Assembly (NCBI RefSeq): GCF_007992215.1
Contig: NZ_BJZV01000002.1
Location: 248,001-312,000, forward strand
Source: Methylobacterium gnaphalii
Lineage (GTDB): Bacteria > Pseudomonadota > Alphaproteobacteria > Rhizobiales > Beijerinckiaceae
Direction of reading: 5' to 3'
Length of the DNA stretch: 64,000 bases
Under the pieces are notes generated by a model, which was given only the letters and a program-made list of their open reading frames with translations, searched no databases and had not been told where the DNA came from. Positions 1-8,717 of the stretch are shown piece by piece. The stretch's first letter is position 1, and each line of letters begins with the position of its first letter. The position numbers were made by a program, and so were the translations under genes.

Positions 1-717
1 GAGATGAATAAGCAGATGCAGGAGCTCGACCGGATGTCGCGCGACCAGCAGAAGCTGCGTGACGAGACCTTCAAGGAATCCCAGGAGCAGCAGGGTCGCC
101 CCCGCCAAAACAGGCAGCAGCAGGGCCAGCAGCAGGGTCAGAAAGGTCAGCAGGGCCAACGAGGCCAGGGCCAGCAGCAGGAAGGTCAGCAGGGCCAGAA
201 CGGCGGCGACTCCGGCAAAGGCGATACCGGCCAGCAGCAGCAGGCCCTTCGCGAGCGGCTTCAGGAACTGCAGCGCCGCATGAAGGAGCAGGGCCTCGAA
301 GGCGAGCAAGGCCTTTCCGACGCCGAGCAGGCCATGAAGGAGGCGGAGGACGCCCTCGGCCGCGGCCAGGGCGATCAGGCTGTGGATGCGCAGGGTCGCG
401 CACTCGATGGCCTCAAGAAGGGTGCCGAGGGCATGCAGCAGCAGATGCAGCAGCAGGCTGAAGCCGAGGGACAGGGCCAAGAAGGCGGCGAGAATCCTGG
501 GCAGCAAGGCCAGGCCGGTGCCACCGACAACGATCCGCTCGGCCGCCCGACCAAGGGGCGTGACCTCTCCAACGGCAATGTCCGCGTGCCGAACGCCGAC
601 GAATCGGCCGTGCAGCGCGCTCGCCGGATCATGGAAGAGCTGCGGCGAAAGCTCGGCGATCCGACCCGCCCACAGGAGGAGCTCGATTATTTCGAGCGGC
701 TGCTGCGCCGGAACTAA
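1..717 (+). CDS. C-terminal part of a DUF4175/TIGR02302-family protein (5' truncated by the window)
   Basis: The reading frame is already open at base 1 (GAG precedes the first ATG at position 4), so this is the tail of a longer gene. The visible 238 residues are dominated by Q/G/E-rich low-complexity sequence at about residues 27-85 and 145-175, followed by a charged C-terminus with a segment like RARRIMEELRRKLGDP. This arrangement is typical of the C-terminal region of the large alphaproteobacterial membrane proteins annotated DUF4175 or TIGR02302, whose biochemical role is unknown. The transmembrane N-terminus lies outside the window. Confidence rests on overall composition and the C-terminal motif, since no catalytic residues are known for the family. 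Confidence 0.75.
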   Translation, partial: EMNKQMQELDRMSRDQQKLRDETFKESQEQQGRPRQNRQQQGQQQGQKGQQGQRGQGQQQEGQQGQNGGDSGKGDTGQQQQALRERLQELQRRMKEQGLEGEQGLSDAEQAMKEAEDALGRGQGDQAVDAQGRALDGLKKGAEGMQQQMQQQAEAEGQGQEGGENPGQQGQAGATDNDPLGRPTKGRDLSNGNVRVPNADESAVQRARRIMEELRRKLGDPTRPQEELDYFERLLRRN

Positions 718-824
718 TGGCCCGGCATGGTGTGGGCCTCGCTCTCGGTCTAGTACGAGATCCTTGAGCGCTCGGCTTGGCTGGATGCCGGCACGCCGCG
801 CGTCGAGTTCAGGAAATCTAGGTC

Positions 825-1010
825 ATGTCGTCCAATACCCTCGTGCTCGCCGCCTGTATCGCGGTCGCCGCGGTACTCTTCCTCGGCCTTGCGAACATGA
901 TGCGCGGCGGCAGCGCCAACCTCTCGCAGCGGCTGATGCGCTTGCGCGTGCTGCTGCAGTTCCTCGCCATCGTCCTGATCATGGGCGTGCTGTGGTGGCG
1001 CGCGGTCTGA
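825..1010 (+). CDS. small twin-transmembrane protein, HIG1-like
   Basis: This 61-residue protein has two hydrophobic helices (about residues 5-25 and 40-58) joined by a short polar loop with basic residues (SQRLMRLRVLLQ). Size and topology match the twin-transmembrane, HIG1-domain type proteins common in alphaproteobacteria, which are linked to respiratory chain complexes in mitochondria but lack a firmly assigned role in bacteria. It is preceded by about 100 bases without a gene and is read in the same direction as the upstream DUF4175-like gene. It also lies on the same strand as the cobalamin adenosyltransferase downstream. In many alphaproteobacteria a HIG1-type protein precedes that enzyme, but here the PagL-like gene intervenes. 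Confidence 0.7.
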   Translation: MSSNTLVLAACIAVAAVLFLGLANMMRGGSANLSQRLMRLRVLLQFLAIVLIMGVLWWRAV

Positions 1011-1146
1011 CGGGCTTGCGACCACTCGCCGAGGTGTGACTGGCAGGACGCACAGCCCGGTTAACAATCTCGGCCCGGATGAATTGGCATCCCGGACAAG
1101 CCTGGCCGTGATAATTGGTGCAGGCTGAACCCCGGATCGCCTGCCG

Positions 1147-1785
1147 ATGTACACGACCTTCTCCCGCCTTCTCGCCGGCACCATCGCCCTGGCGGTTGCG
1201 ACGAGCGCCACACAGGCGGCCGATCTCAGCCCGCCTGCTCCGGCCCCGATCCCATACATGGCGCCGGTGCAGCCCTACAGCATCGTGTCCGAGGTACGGG
1301 TCGGCGGCGCGGTGCACGATCCCGGCGCGCCTGAGGGCAAGCTCGGAAACTGGAGCAAGGTCGACGTCAACGGCGAAATCCTGTTCGCCAAGCCGCCGGT
1401 CAGCGCCGATCCGTTCTGGCAGGCCTTCGTGCCCCGTCCGACCGTCGGCGGCAGCTACAGCACCGGCGGACGCACGAGCTACGCGTATATCGGCGGTACC
1501 TGGACGTTCGACATCTTCCCCGAGACCTTCAATCGGCGCGTGTTCGTCGAGGGCTTCTTCGGCGGCGCGGCGCATGACGGCTATACGGGCCCGAAGGTCG
1601 GCGCGCCGTTCGGCTTCAACCGCCTTGGATGCAATCCGTTGTTCCGTGAGGCTGCGGCACTCGGTTTCCGCATCACCGAGCATTGGAGCGTCATGGCAAC
1701 CGTCGAGCACATGTCGAATGCCGGCCTGTGCCACGACAACCGCGGCCTGACGAATTTCGGCGGCAAGATCGGCTACACGTTCTGA
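1147..1785 (+). CDS. PagL-like lipid A 3-O-deacylase / acyloxyacyl hydrolase family outer membrane protein
   Basis: The 212-residue precursor has a signal peptide (about residues 1-24, ending TQAA) and a beta-barrel-like body that ends in phenylalanine, as outer-membrane barrels do. The segment EHMSNAGL at residues 187-194 carries the His and Ser (H188, S190) equivalent to the catalytic pair of PagL, the enzyme that removes the 3-O acyl chain of lipid A. The third catalytic residue of Pseudomonas PagL is a Glu about 12 residues after the Ser; here that place holds T202/N203, so activity cannot be assumed. The gene stands alone, with a hairpin directly after its stop codon. The family assignment is fairly safe; the substrate is inferred. 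Confidence 0.75.
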   Translation: MYTTFSRLLAGTIALAVATSATQAADLSPPAPAPIPYMAPVQPYSIVSEVRVGGAVHDPGAPEGKLGNWSKVDVNGEILFAKPPVSADPFWQAFVPRPTVGGSYSTGGRTSYAYIGGTWTFDIFPETFNRRVFVEGFFGGAAHDGYTGPKVGAPFGFNRLGCNPLFREAAALGFRITEHWSVMATVEHMSNAGLCHDNRGLTNFGGKIGYTF

Positions 1786-1790
1786 TTTCG

Positions 1791-1811
1791 TCAGGCGCTT
1801 CTAGCGCCTGA
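1791..1811 (+). terminator. hairpin directly after the PagL-like gene
   Basis: A perfect 9-bp inverted repeat (TCAGGCGCT / AGCGCCTGA) with a 3-base loop begins six bases after the stop codon at 1785. No T-run follows, so it may act as an RNA-stabilising 3' hairpin or a weak terminator. Confidence 0.45.
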
Positions 1812-1899
1812 TACGGTGAGATCCGCTTGCAAAGGCCCCGCTGCGCGCGAGACACCCTCGCCGGGCGGGCTTTTTCTTGGCTCGAAGGGACGGCAGGCC

Positions 1900-2472
1900 G
1901 TGGTCAAGCTGAACAAGATCTACACGCGCACTGGTGATAGGGGCACGACGGGCCTCGCTAACGGCGAGCGGCGCTCCAAGGCCGATCTCCGGGTCGAGGC
2001 CTATGGCTGCGTCGACGAGACCAATGCCTGCGTCGGGCTCGCCCGCCTGCATGCGGATACTCGGATCGATGCGATGCTAGCGGCGATCCAGAACGACCTG
2101 TTCGACCTCGGCGCCGACCTCGCAACGCCGCCAAGCGACACGCCGCTGGGATACGAGCCGCTTCGGATCGTGCCCTCCCAGGTCACGCGCATCGAGGAGG
2201 AGATCGACATCCTCAACGCAGATTTGAAGCCGTTGACGTCCTTCGTCCTGCCGGGCGGCTCGCCGCTTGCAGCGGCCCTGCATCTCGCCCGCACCGTATG
2301 CCGGCGTGCAGAGCGCGTGACGGTGGCACTGGCGGCGATCGAGTCCGAAAAGATCTCGCCGGAGGCGGTGCAGTATTTGAACCGGTTGTCGGACTTCCTG
2401 TTTGTCACCTCGCGCGTCGCCAACGGCAACGGCGCCGACGACGTGCTGTGGGTGCCGGGCAAAAACCGTTGA
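1900..2472 (+). CDS. PduO-type cob(I)alamin adenosyltransferase
   Basis: The protein transfers the adenosyl group of ATP to cob(I)alamin, making the coenzyme B12 needed by methylmalonyl-CoA and ethylmalonyl-CoA mutases. The N-terminal KIYTRTGDRGTTGL is the ATP-binding signature of PduO-type enzymes, and the later RRAERVTVAL and LNRLSDFLFV segments are also characteristic. I chose the GTG at 1900, giving 190 residues starting MVKLNKIY, because GAAGGGA lies about 9 bases upstream and family members start here. An in-frame ATG at 1816 would add 28 unconserved residues. In Methylobacterium extorquens an enzyme of this kind (MeaD) has been connected to the ethylmalonyl-CoA pathway; equating this gene with it is inference from family and context. 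Confidence 0.9.
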   Translation: MVKLNKIYTRTGDRGTTGLANGERRSKADLRVEAYGCVDETNACVGLARLHADTRIDAMLAAIQNDLFDLGADLATPPSDTPLGYEPLRIVPSQVTRIEEEIDILNADLKPLTSFVLPGGSPLAAALHLARTVCRRAERVTVALAAIESEKISPEAVQYLNRLSDFLFVTSRVANGNGADDVLWVPGKNR

Positions 2473-2494
2473 TATCAACCCGTCGCGGCCGAAT

Positions 2495-2779
2495 TCAGGA
2501 TTTAGTGAGCCGCTCGACATTGGCGGCAACGTGCTCGCGGTAGCGCTCCACCACCATCTCGGGCGATCCACCGCTCAGGAGCGTTCCGAACGCCTCCAGG
2601 CCGGCGCTGATCTTCTCGGAGACCATCGATTGGAGTTCGGCCTGCCCGGCCTGCCCTCCCCAGGCAATCCGGACCATCCGCATCCCAATAACCTTCTGCG
2701 CCTCGAGGCCAAGCATCAGCATCCCAGGGAGCGGGTTGAAGAAATCTGCCAGAGGACAGCAATCGCGTTCATTGTGCAT
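2495..2779 (-). CDS. small hypothetical protein, phasin-like helices
   Basis: This 94-residue protein is convergent with the adenosyltransferase gene (22 bases between stop codons). After a short Cys-containing N-terminus it is mostly predicted amphipathic helix (MLMLGLEAQKVIGMRMVRIA, then SEKISAGLEAFGTLL), a pattern reminiscent of phasins and phasin-like proteins, although too short to be sure. I chose the ATG at 2779 because the upstream extension to 2938 is arginine- and cysteine-rich and looks non-coding. No good ribosome-binding site is visible, so a later Met is possible. Function unknown. Confidence 0.5.
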   Translation of the reverse strand: MHNERDCCPLADFFNPLPGMLMLGLEAQKVIGMRMVRIAWGGQAGQAELQSMVSEKISAGLEAFGTLLSGGSPEMVVERYREHVAANVERLTKS

Positions 2780-3182
2780 CGCAACATAGTAGCATGAAAA
2801 CAGGGCGAGGCATCCAAAAAGGCTTCGCCGGACCGATATTGGTTTGTGCAGGACCGACCCAGGATCGGCACGTCTCGCGGTGTGAAAGCCTGGCCGCGCG
2901 CATTTAATGCCGCCGGTTGGAGGCCACACCGCATCCACGGCGCGATGGTCAGACGCTCAAGCGATACAGGTCCGACCAGGTATCCGATCACGGCTCTGTC
3001 GATGCCCGCGAAAGCGCTTGTGGCGCAGGCACCTCTCGGACGTTTGACTGCGTTGACAAGCCCGAAATCGGCTCGTTACGGTCCAGACCGTAATTCATCC
3101 ATTGTTGATGACCGTCGCCGTTGCGGGCCGCCCGCTCCTAGGGCTTTGGGCCTGCCGCGACGTGCCGGAGGAAGCTGTACCC
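2780..3182. other. 403-base gap upstream of etfB
   Basis: No convincing gene is visible here. The right half contains a sigma-70-like TTGACA and the ribosome-binding site GGAGGAAGC just before etfB at 3183. The left half would hold the promoter of the minus-strand small gene. Confidence 0.5.
3053..3081 (+). promoter_or_regulatory. candidate sigma-70-type promoter for etfBA
   Basis: A perfect TTGACA (3053-3058) is followed after 17 bases by TTACGG (3076-3081), a weak match to a -10 element. It lies about 100 bases before the etfB start. Support is by pattern only. Confidence 0.35.
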
Positions 3183-3932
3183 ATGAAGGTTCTCGTGCCC
3201 GTCAAGCGGGTTGTCGACTACAACGTCAAGATCCGTGTGAAGGCCGACGGCTCCGGCGTCGAGCTCGCCAACGTCAAGATGTCGATGAATCCCTTCGACG
3301 AGATCGCGGTCGAGGAAGCGATCAAGTTGAAGGAGGCGGGCAAGGTGACCGAGGTGGTCGCCGTATCGATCGGACCGGACAAGGCTCAGGAGACCCTGCG
3401 CACCGCTCTCGCCATGGGTGCCGATCGCGCGGTCCTGGTGAAGACCGACGTGAACACCGAGCCGCTGGCAGTCGCCAAGCTGCTGAAGGCGGTGGTCGAG
3501 AAGGAGACCCCTCAGCTCGTCATTCTCGGTAAGCAAGCGATCGACGACGATTGCAACCAGACCGGCCAGATGCTGGGCGCGCTGCTTGGATGGCCGCAGG
3601 GCACCTTTGCCTACAAGCTCACCTTCGAGGGGGAGAGCATCGACGTGACCCGCGAGGTCGATGGCGGGCTGCAGACCGTTACGCTCAAGCTGCCGGCGAT
3701 CGTCACCACTGATCTTCGCCTCAACGAGCCGCGCTACGCCTCGCTGCCGAACATCATGAAGGCGAAGAAGAAGCCGCTCGATACGCTCTCGGCCGAAGAA
3801 CTCGGTGTCGACGTTACGCCACGCCTCAAGGTTCTGAAGACCACCGAACCCCCGGGCCGCTCTGCCGGCGTCAAGGTCGGGTCCGTCTCCGAGCTGGTCT
3901 CGAAGCTCAAGAACGAAGCCGGCGTCATCTGA
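3183..3932 (+). CDS. etfB: electron transfer flavoprotein beta subunit
   Basis: The 249-residue protein starts [19 protein letters not shown], the classic EtfB N-terminus, and contains the conserved [11 protein letters not shown] segment and the [19 protein letters not shown] region that binds AMP and contacts the alpha subunit. With EtfA it forms a soluble heterodimer that accepts electrons from acyl-CoA dehydrogenases (in methylotrophs, including those of the ethylmalonyl-CoA pathway) and passes them to ETF-ubiquinone oxidoreductase. The start is set by GGAGGAAGC about 7 bases upstream. The annotated frame can be extended to 3102, but that part is not conserved. etfA follows after 75 bases, and the two are probably co-transcribed. 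Confidence 0.97.
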   Translation: MKVLVPVKRVVDYNVKIRVKADGSGVELANVKMSMNPFDEIAVEEAIKLKEAGKVTEVVAVSIGPDKAQETLRTALAMGADRAVLVKTDVNTEPLAVAKLLKAVVEKETPQLVILGKQAIDDDCNQTGQMLGALLGWPQGTFAYKLTFEGESIDVTREVDGGLQTVTLKLPAIVTTDLRLNEPRYASLPNIMKAKKKPLDTLSAEELGVDVTPRLKVLKTTEPPGRSAGVKVGSVSELVSKLKNEAGVI

Positions 3933-4007
3933 CGCCTATCCATCCCGCGCCGTTCCCGTCTCGGCGGTCGAGCGGCGCCGTCTCCCCAGATTTGCGAGAT
4001 CCGATTG

Positions 4008-4958
4008 ATGACTACGCTCCTCTATGTCGAGCACGCCAATTCCGAGATCAAGGATGGCACGCTCAAGGCGCTTACTGCCGCCAAGGAACTCGGCGCCCCC
4101 ATCCACGCCCTGGTGCTCGGTGCCGGCAGCAAGGCTGCCGCCGAGGCTGCCGGCAAGCTCGACGGCGTCGAGAAGGTGCTGAACGCCGAAGACGCCGTCT
4201 ACGACCACGATATGCCCGAGCCGATTGCCGCGCTCATTGCCAAGATCGCCGGCCCCTACGACGCCATCGTCGCCTCGGCCTCGACCACCGGTAAGAACAT
4301 TCTGCCGCGCGTCGCGGCACTGCTCGACGTTGCTCAGGTCTCAGACATCATCAAGGTGGTCTCGCCCGATACCTTCGAGCGGCCGATCTATGCCGGTAAC
4401 GCGATCCAGACGGTGCAGGCGCCCGAGGGCAAGAAGGTGATCACCGTGCGTGGCGCCTCCTTCAAGCCGACCGGCGAAGGCGGTTCGCCCGCGCCTGTCG
4501 AGGCCGTCTCGGAAGGCGCGCAGGAGGCCGGTGGCTCGACCTACAAGAGCGAGGAGATCGCGAAGTCCGATCGCCCCGAACTCGCCTCAGCCAAGATCAT
4601 CGTGTCCGGCGGCCGCGCGCTCGGCTCGTCCGACAAGTTCAAGGAAGTCATCGAGCCGTTGGCCGACGCCTTCGGTGCCGGTGTTGGCGCCTCGCGCGCA
4701 GCGGTTGATGCCGGTTACGCGCCGAACGACTGGCAGGTCGGTCAGACCGGCAAGGTGGTGGCACCCGACCTCTACGTTGCCGTCGGCATTTCCGGCGCGA
4801 TTCAGCATCTCGCTGGCATGAAGGACTCGAAGGTCATCGTTGCGATCAACAAAGACGAGGACGCCCCGATCTTCCAGGTGGCCGATTACGGTCTCGTCGG
4901 AGATCTCTTCCAGATTGTGCCCGAGCTGCAGGCGGCCGTAGCCAAGATCAAGGGCTGA
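4008..4958 (+). CDS. etfA: electron transfer flavoprotein alpha subunit
   Basis: The 316-residue protein has the EtfA N-terminal domain and, near the C-terminus, the FAD-binding ETF alpha signature (AINKDEDAPIFQVADYGLVG, directly followed by DLFQIVPEL). It also shows the conserved SGGRAL segment at the start of the FAD domain. It carries the FAD of the ETF heterodimer and moves electrons from acyl-CoA dehydrogenases to the quinone pool. I start at ATG 4008; the TTG directly before it is in frame and unlikely to be used. It follows etfB and is closed by a hairpin at 4973-4993. Confidence 0.97.
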   Translation: MTTLLYVEHANSEIKDGTLKALTAAKELGAPIHALVLGAGSKAAAEAAGKLDGVEKVLNAEDAVYDHDMPEPIAALIAKIAGPYDAIVASASTTGKNILPRVAALLDVAQVSDIIKVVSPDTFERPIYAGNAIQTVQAPEGKKVITVRGASFKPTGEGGSPAPVEAVSEGAQEAGGSTYKSEEIAKSDRPELASAKIIVSGGRALGSSDKFKEVIEPLADAFGAGVGASRAAVDAGYAPNDWQVGQTGKVVAPDLYVAVGISGAIQHLAGMKDSKVIVAINKDEDAPIFQVADYGLVGDLFQIVPELQAAVAKIKG

Positions 4959-4972
4959 AACGAGCGTACGAT

Positions 4973-4993
4973 CCGGCCCGTTCTGCGGGCCGG
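4973..4993 (+). terminator. hairpin after etfA
   Basis: An 8-bp perfect stem (CCGGCCCG / CGGGCCGG) with a 5-base loop begins 15 bases after the etfA stop and is followed by AGAAATTTC. The T-run is short, so termination efficiency is uncertain. Confidence 0.55.
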
Positions 4994-5143
4994 AGAAATT
5001 TCATAGACCGCAAGTCCTTCGAGGGGGCTCCCCAAAGATCGAAAATGTATTACGGAGCGCGTTTGACGTGATTGTTGCGTCGCCGCATGTTGGTGGGCGG
5101 ACCGCACGGCACCCTCGCGGTATCTGAGGATTCGGAAACGGCA

Positions 5144-6025
5144 ATGGCCCTCGATATCAGGACGGTCGGCATCATTGGCGCCGGGCAGATGGGTAACGGT
5201 ATCGCCCATGTCTGCGCGGTGGCCGGCCTCGACGTCCGCTTGAACGATCGCGATCCCGATCGCATCAGGATGGGTCTCTCCGCGATCGAGGGCAACCTGT
5301 CTCGGCAAGTCCAGAAGGGCACGCTGACTGAGGAGCAGAGCCGGGGCGCATTGGGCCGCATCGCTACGGCGCAGGGTTTTTCGGATCTGGAGGCCTGCGA
5401 TCTCGTGATCGAAGCGGCCACCGAAGACGAAGCTATCAAGCGCCAGATCTTCCAGTCGCTCTGTCCGTCCCTGCGCCCCGACACCCTGGTCGCCACCAAC
5501 ACGTCATCGATCTCGATCACGCGCCTCGCTGCATCCACCGATCGGCCCGAGCGCTTCATCGGCATTCACTTCATGAACCCGGTGCCTCTGATGCAGCTCG
5601 TCGAGCTGATCCGCGGCATCGCGACCGAAGACGCGACCTACGAGGCGGCCAAGCACTTCATCGCCAAGCTCGGTAAGATTTCGACGATGTCGGAAGATTT
5701 CCCGGCCTTCATCGTCAACCGCATCCTGCTGCCGATGATCAACGAGGCGATCTACACGCTCTATGAGGGCGTGGGCTCGGTAGAGGCGATTGATACTGCG
5801 ATGAAGCTCGGCGCGAACCATCCTATGGGTCCGCTGCAACTCGCCGACTTCATAGGTCTCGATACGTGCCTCTCCGTGATGCAGGTACTCTATGAGGGGC
5901 TGGCCGACTCGAAGTATCGGCCCTGCCCGCTGCTTGTTAAATACGTCGAAGCCGGCTGGCTCGGCCGTAAGACCAAACGAGGCTTCTACGATTATCGCGG
6001 CGAGACGCCGATCCCCACGCGCTGA
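5144..6025 (+). CDS. hbd: 3-hydroxybutyryl-CoA dehydrogenase
   Basis: The 293-residue enzyme interconverts acetoacetyl-CoA and 3-hydroxybutyryl-CoA with NAD(P)H. The Rossmann dinucleotide motif GAGQMG is at residues 12-17. NTSSIS and the catalytic-His segment HFMNPVP follow, and the C-terminal dimerisation domain has the conserved NRILLPMINEA and LGANHPMGPLQLADFIGLD segments. The length is normal for the short, single-function enzyme. The start at 5144 gives the usual MALDIRTVGIIG N-terminus. It lies downstream of etfBA in the same direction but behind a hairpin and a 185-base gap, so it may have its own promoter. In Methylobacterium such an enzyme links to poly-3-hydroxybutyrate and ethylmalonyl-CoA metabolism. 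Confidence 0.95.
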   Translation: MALDIRTVGIIGAGQMGNGIAHVCAVAGLDVRLNDRDPDRIRMGLSAIEGNLSRQVQKGTLTEEQSRGALGRIATAQGFSDLEACDLVIEAATEDEAIKRQIFQSLCPSLRPDTLVATNTSSISITRLAASTDRPERFIGIHFMNPVPLMQLVELIRGIATEDATYEAAKHFIAKLGKISTMSEDFPAFIVNRILLPMINEAIYTLYEGVGSVEAIDTAMKLGANHPMGPLQLADFIGLDTCLSVMQVLYEGLADSKYRPCPLLVKYVEAGWLGRKTKRGFYDYRGETPIPTR

Positions 6026-6050
6026 AGCCCGGCGCCTCTGCCCTCCCCGA

Positions 6051-6317
6051 TCAGTTTGCCTTCTGCTGCGCCGGTGCGGGGTTCGACGGGTTCTCTGACG
6101 GTTCCCGGGCGGCCGGTGCGGTGCTCGGGGTCGTCGCTGTCTGCCGGGCGGCATCCTGACTGCTGCTGGCGCGGTCGGTTGGCGAGACTGAACTCTGCCA
6201 AGTCAACGCACCAGCCCCGGCGATCACTGCGAGGATCACCGCGGCGATGAGGATGTAAAGGACAGGCTTTCCCTTGTCGCCCTGCCGTGACTGGGTTCCA
6301 GTTTCAACCTTGGCCAT
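6051..6317 (-). CDS. small single-pass membrane protein, hypothetical
   Basis: This 88-residue protein has a charged N-terminus (MAKVETGTQSRQGDKGK), one transmembrane helix at about residues 19-38 (VLYILIAAVILAVIAGAGAL), and a proline-, serine- and alanine-rich tail of about 45 residues likely to be periplasmic. The ATG at 6317 is favoured by GAGGGA just upstream. It is convergent with hbd, only 25 bases away. I do not recognise a family; such low-complexity membrane anchors are common in Methylobacterium genomes. Confidence 0.6.
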   Translation of the reverse strand: MAKVETGTQSRQGDKGKPVLYILIAAVILAVIAGAGALTWQSSVSPTDRASSSQDAARQTATTPSTAPAAREPSENPSNPAPAQQKAN

Positions 6318-6449
6318 CAATCCCTCAACTTGCGCGACGTCACGACATCGTGACGGGCGGCAAACGCAAGGGTGCGACAAGTGTTCCTAATCCCCGGTCG
6401 CGGCCATAGGTCTCGACCGGATAATCGCTGCAGCATTGGACCAGCGCGG

Positions 6450-7454
6450 CTAGCGCCCGGTCACGAGCATGATCTTCCCGAGATGGGCGCTCGATTCCAT
6501 CAATGCATGAGCCTTGGCGGCGTCTTCCAGCGGGAAAGTCTCGTGCACGATCGGCTTGATCTTGCCAGCCTCAATTAGCGGCCACACCTTTTCGCGTAGC
6601 TCGTCAGCGATCGCGGCCTTGTTCTCCTTCGGCTGCGCCCGAAGCGTAGCGCCGGTGATGGTAAGGCGCTTGAGCATGATCGGGGTCAGGTTCACGCTCT
6701 CTGCCTTGTAGCCCTTCATGAAGGCGATCTGGACGAGGCGGCCTTCCACCGCCAGTGAAGCGATGTTCTTCGACAGGTAAGCCGCACCAACCATGTCGAG
6801 GATCACGTCGACGCCTTTGCCATCCGTAAGCCGCTTGATCTCCTCGGCGAAGTCGGCCTCCCGGTAATCGACCGCGGCATCTGCCCCAAGTTCCTCGCAG
6901 AACCGGCACTTTTCGGCTGAGCCGGCGGTGGCATAGACGGTGGCGCCATGCTGCTTGGCGATCTGAATCGCCGTGGTGCCGATGCCGCTCGATCCGCCAT
7001 GGACCAAGAAGCGCTCGCCCTTCTTCAGGCGTCCGCGCTGGATGACTGTGCTGTAGACGGTGAATACCGTCTCAGGCAGCGCCGCCGCCTCGACCAGCGA
7101 GAGCGACGCCGGCTTCGGCAGAACCTGGCCTGCTTCTGCGACCGCGAACTCGGCATAGCCGCCGCTGATTACCAGCGCGCAGACCTCATCGCCCTCGCGG
7201 AGGCCAGACACGCCCTCGCCGAGGGCCACGATCCTTCCGCCGATCTCGAGGCCAGGGACCTCCGTGGCCCCCTTGGGCGGAGGGTAGAGGCCCTGACGCT
7301 GCATCACGTCCGGCCGGTTCACACCGGCGGCCACAACTTCGATCAACACCTGCCCCGGGCCGGGTTTCGGAACCGGCACGGTTTCAACCGAAATGACCTC
7401 GGGGCCGCCCGAGCCCTCGAAGCGGATCTGACGCATGGTCGCGGGCACGGGCAT
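6450..7454 (-). CDS. NAD(P)H quinone oxidoreductase, zinc-free MDR family (PIG3-like)
   Basis: The 334-residue protein is a medium-chain dehydrogenase/reductase without zinc ligands. It has the GroES-like N-terminal half (GGPEVISVETVPVPKPGPGQVLIEV, AAGVNRPDVMQRQGLYPPP) and a Rossmann half with the NADPH motif HGGSSGIGTTAIQIAK. The GVNRPDVMQRQG segment is typical of the TP53I3/PIG3 branch, which reduces quinones with NADPH. The start at 7454 has AAGGAG upstream. The gene stands between the small membrane protein and upp, all on the minus strand. The natural substrate is unknown. Confidence 0.88.
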   Translation of the reverse strand: MPVPATMRQIRFEGSGGPEVISVETVPVPKPGPGQVLIEVVAAGVNRPDVMQRQGLYPPPKGATEVPGLEIGGRIVALGEGVSGLREGDEVCALVISGGYAEFAVAEAGQVLPKPASLSLVEAAALPETVFTVYSTVIQRGRLKKGERFLVHGGSSGIGTTAIQIAKQHGATVYATAGSAEKCRFCEELGADAAVDYREADFAEEIKRLTDGKGVDVILDMVGAAYLSKNIASLAVEGRLVQIAFMKGYKAESVNLTPIMLKRLTITGATLRAQPKENKAAIADELREKVWPLIEAGKIKPIVHETFPLEDAAKAHALMESSAHLGKIMLVTGR

Positions 7455-7520
7455 CGGGGAACTCCTTGAGGCGTCTCCCCTAGTTGCGAAGGTTGCCCGC
7501 TGCGGCAAGGGGGATTCGTC

Positions 7521-8153
7521 TCAGCGCGTGCCGTACATGCGATCTCCGGCGTCTCCGAGGCCAGGCACGATGTAGCTGTGGTCGTTCAGGTGGCTGTCGA
7601 TCGCTGCCGTCCAGACCGGAACATCCGGATGGGCCTGCTGCAGGTGGGCAATGCCCTCCGGTGCCGCGAGCAGGCAGACGAAGCGAAGATCGAGCGCACC
7701 GCGCCGTTTCAGTTGCTCGATCGCAGCGACCGCAGAATTGGCCGTCGCGAGCATAGGATCGAGCACCAGCACGGTGCGGTCAGCGAGATCTGACGGGCTC
7801 TTGAAATAATACTCCACCGCCTGGAGCGTCTCGGGATCTCGGTAGATACCCACATGGGCAACACGCGCGGCGGGCATCAGTGACAGCATGCCGTCCAGAA
7901 AACCCACGCCCGCCCGCAGGATGGGCGCCAGCACCAGCTTCTTACCGGCGATCCGTCGGCCCTCCATTTCCACGAGCGGTGTCTCGATGGTCACGGGTTC
8001 GAGGGGCAGGTCGCGCGTCACCTCGTAGGCCAGCAGCATGCCGATCTCGTTGAGAAGCTCGCGAAAGCCCTTCGTCGAGCGCGTCACGTCGCGCATCAGT
8101 GTAAGCTTGTGCTGCACGAGGGGGTGATCCACCACCGTGACGTTGGCTGCCAT
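7521..8153 (-). CDS. upp: uracil phosphoribosyltransferase
   Basis: The enzyme makes UMP from uracil and PRPP (pyrimidine salvage). Key features are the N-terminal [13 protein letters not shown], the [17 protein letters not shown] segment, the PRPP-binding loop [11 protein letters not shown], and the uracil-binding C-terminus [19 protein letters not shown] place the start at ATG 8153 because AAGGAG then sits 9 bases upstream. The ATG at 8159 is close and also possible, and the frame is open to 8183. Length (210 residues) is normal for the family. Confidence 0.95.
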   Translation of the reverse strand: MAANVTVVDHPLVQHKLTLMRDVTRSTKGFRELLNEIGMLLAYEVTRDLPLEPVTIETPLVEMEGRRIAGKKLVLAPILRAGVGFLDGMLSLMPAARVAHVGIYRDPETLQAVEYYFKSPSDLADRTVLVLDPMLATANSAVAAIEQLKRRGALDLRFVCLLAAPEGIAHLQQAHPDVPVWTAAIDSHLNDHSYIVPGLGDAGDRMYGTR

Positions 8154-8235
8154 GCCCATGAACTCCTTCGCTTCGCGCGCCATCAGCCCTTATGCGCCGA
8201 ATGCGCGGAGGGGCGAAGTCGCAAGGGAGGCGAAG

Positions 8236-8586
8236 TCAGTTGGCAGCGTTCGCGGGCAGCCGCGCGATGCGTTCGATACGCACGCCGGCATAGCAGTCCC
8301 GCTGCCAAGCCAGCCGAACCAAGAAGACGAAGCGGCGTCCGCTTACCTTGAACATGAAGCTTTCGGGCAGCACGCATCCCCGGGGCAGGCCCAGTCGTGC
8401 ACCGGACTTCGAGACATCCCTGACGATGCAGCGGATCTCTTCGCCGGACGATAGGCGGATCGTCGCGATCAGGTTCGCTTGGCTGCGCGGCTCCCGGCGA
8501 TCCACCAAGGGATTGCCCTCTCCGATGCCGATGGCAGCCGGCAGGTCCGGGTTTTCGTCGCCCCAATCGAGCGTGCCGTTGGACAT
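8236..8586 (-). CDS. PilZ-domain protein (possible cyclic-di-GMP receptor)
   Basis: The 116-residue protein is essentially one PilZ domain. The cyclic-di-GMP binding elements are visible: the arginine-rich RREPR at about residues 30-34 and DVSKSGARLGLP at about residues 57-68, corresponding to the consensus RxxxR and D/NxSxxG. The N-terminal 28 residues are not conserved. Binding of cyclic-di-GMP is known for the family and inferred here from the intact motifs. It lies upstream of the flagellin genes on the same strand but is separated from them by a terminator, so a role in motility is only suggested by proximity. Confidence 0.85.
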   Translation of the reverse strand: MSNGTLDWGDENPDLPAAIGIGEGNPLVDRREPRSQANLIATIRLSSGEEIRCIVRDVSKSGARLGLPRGCVLPESFMFKVSGRRFVFLVRLAWQRDCYAGVRIERIARLPANAAN

Positions 8587-8671
8587 GCCGCATCCTGCAG
8601 TTTGCAGATCACTGGCATGTGTATGTCTGGAGCAGTTACGCGACCTCTAATGGTCACGCTTGAACGAAAAC

Positions 8672-8693
8672 GGCCGAGGCTCCCGCCTCGGCC
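8672..8693 (-). terminator. intrinsic terminator after the first flagellin gene
   Basis: A 9-bp perfect GC stem (GGCCGAGGC / GCCTCGGCC, 4-base loop) reads into GTTTTCGTTC on the minus strand, 25 bases beyond the flagellin stop. It is placed to end flagellin transcription before the PilZ gene. Confidence 0.75.
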
Positions 8694-8717
8694 GCTACAA
8701 CCGGGTTAGATGCGGTG

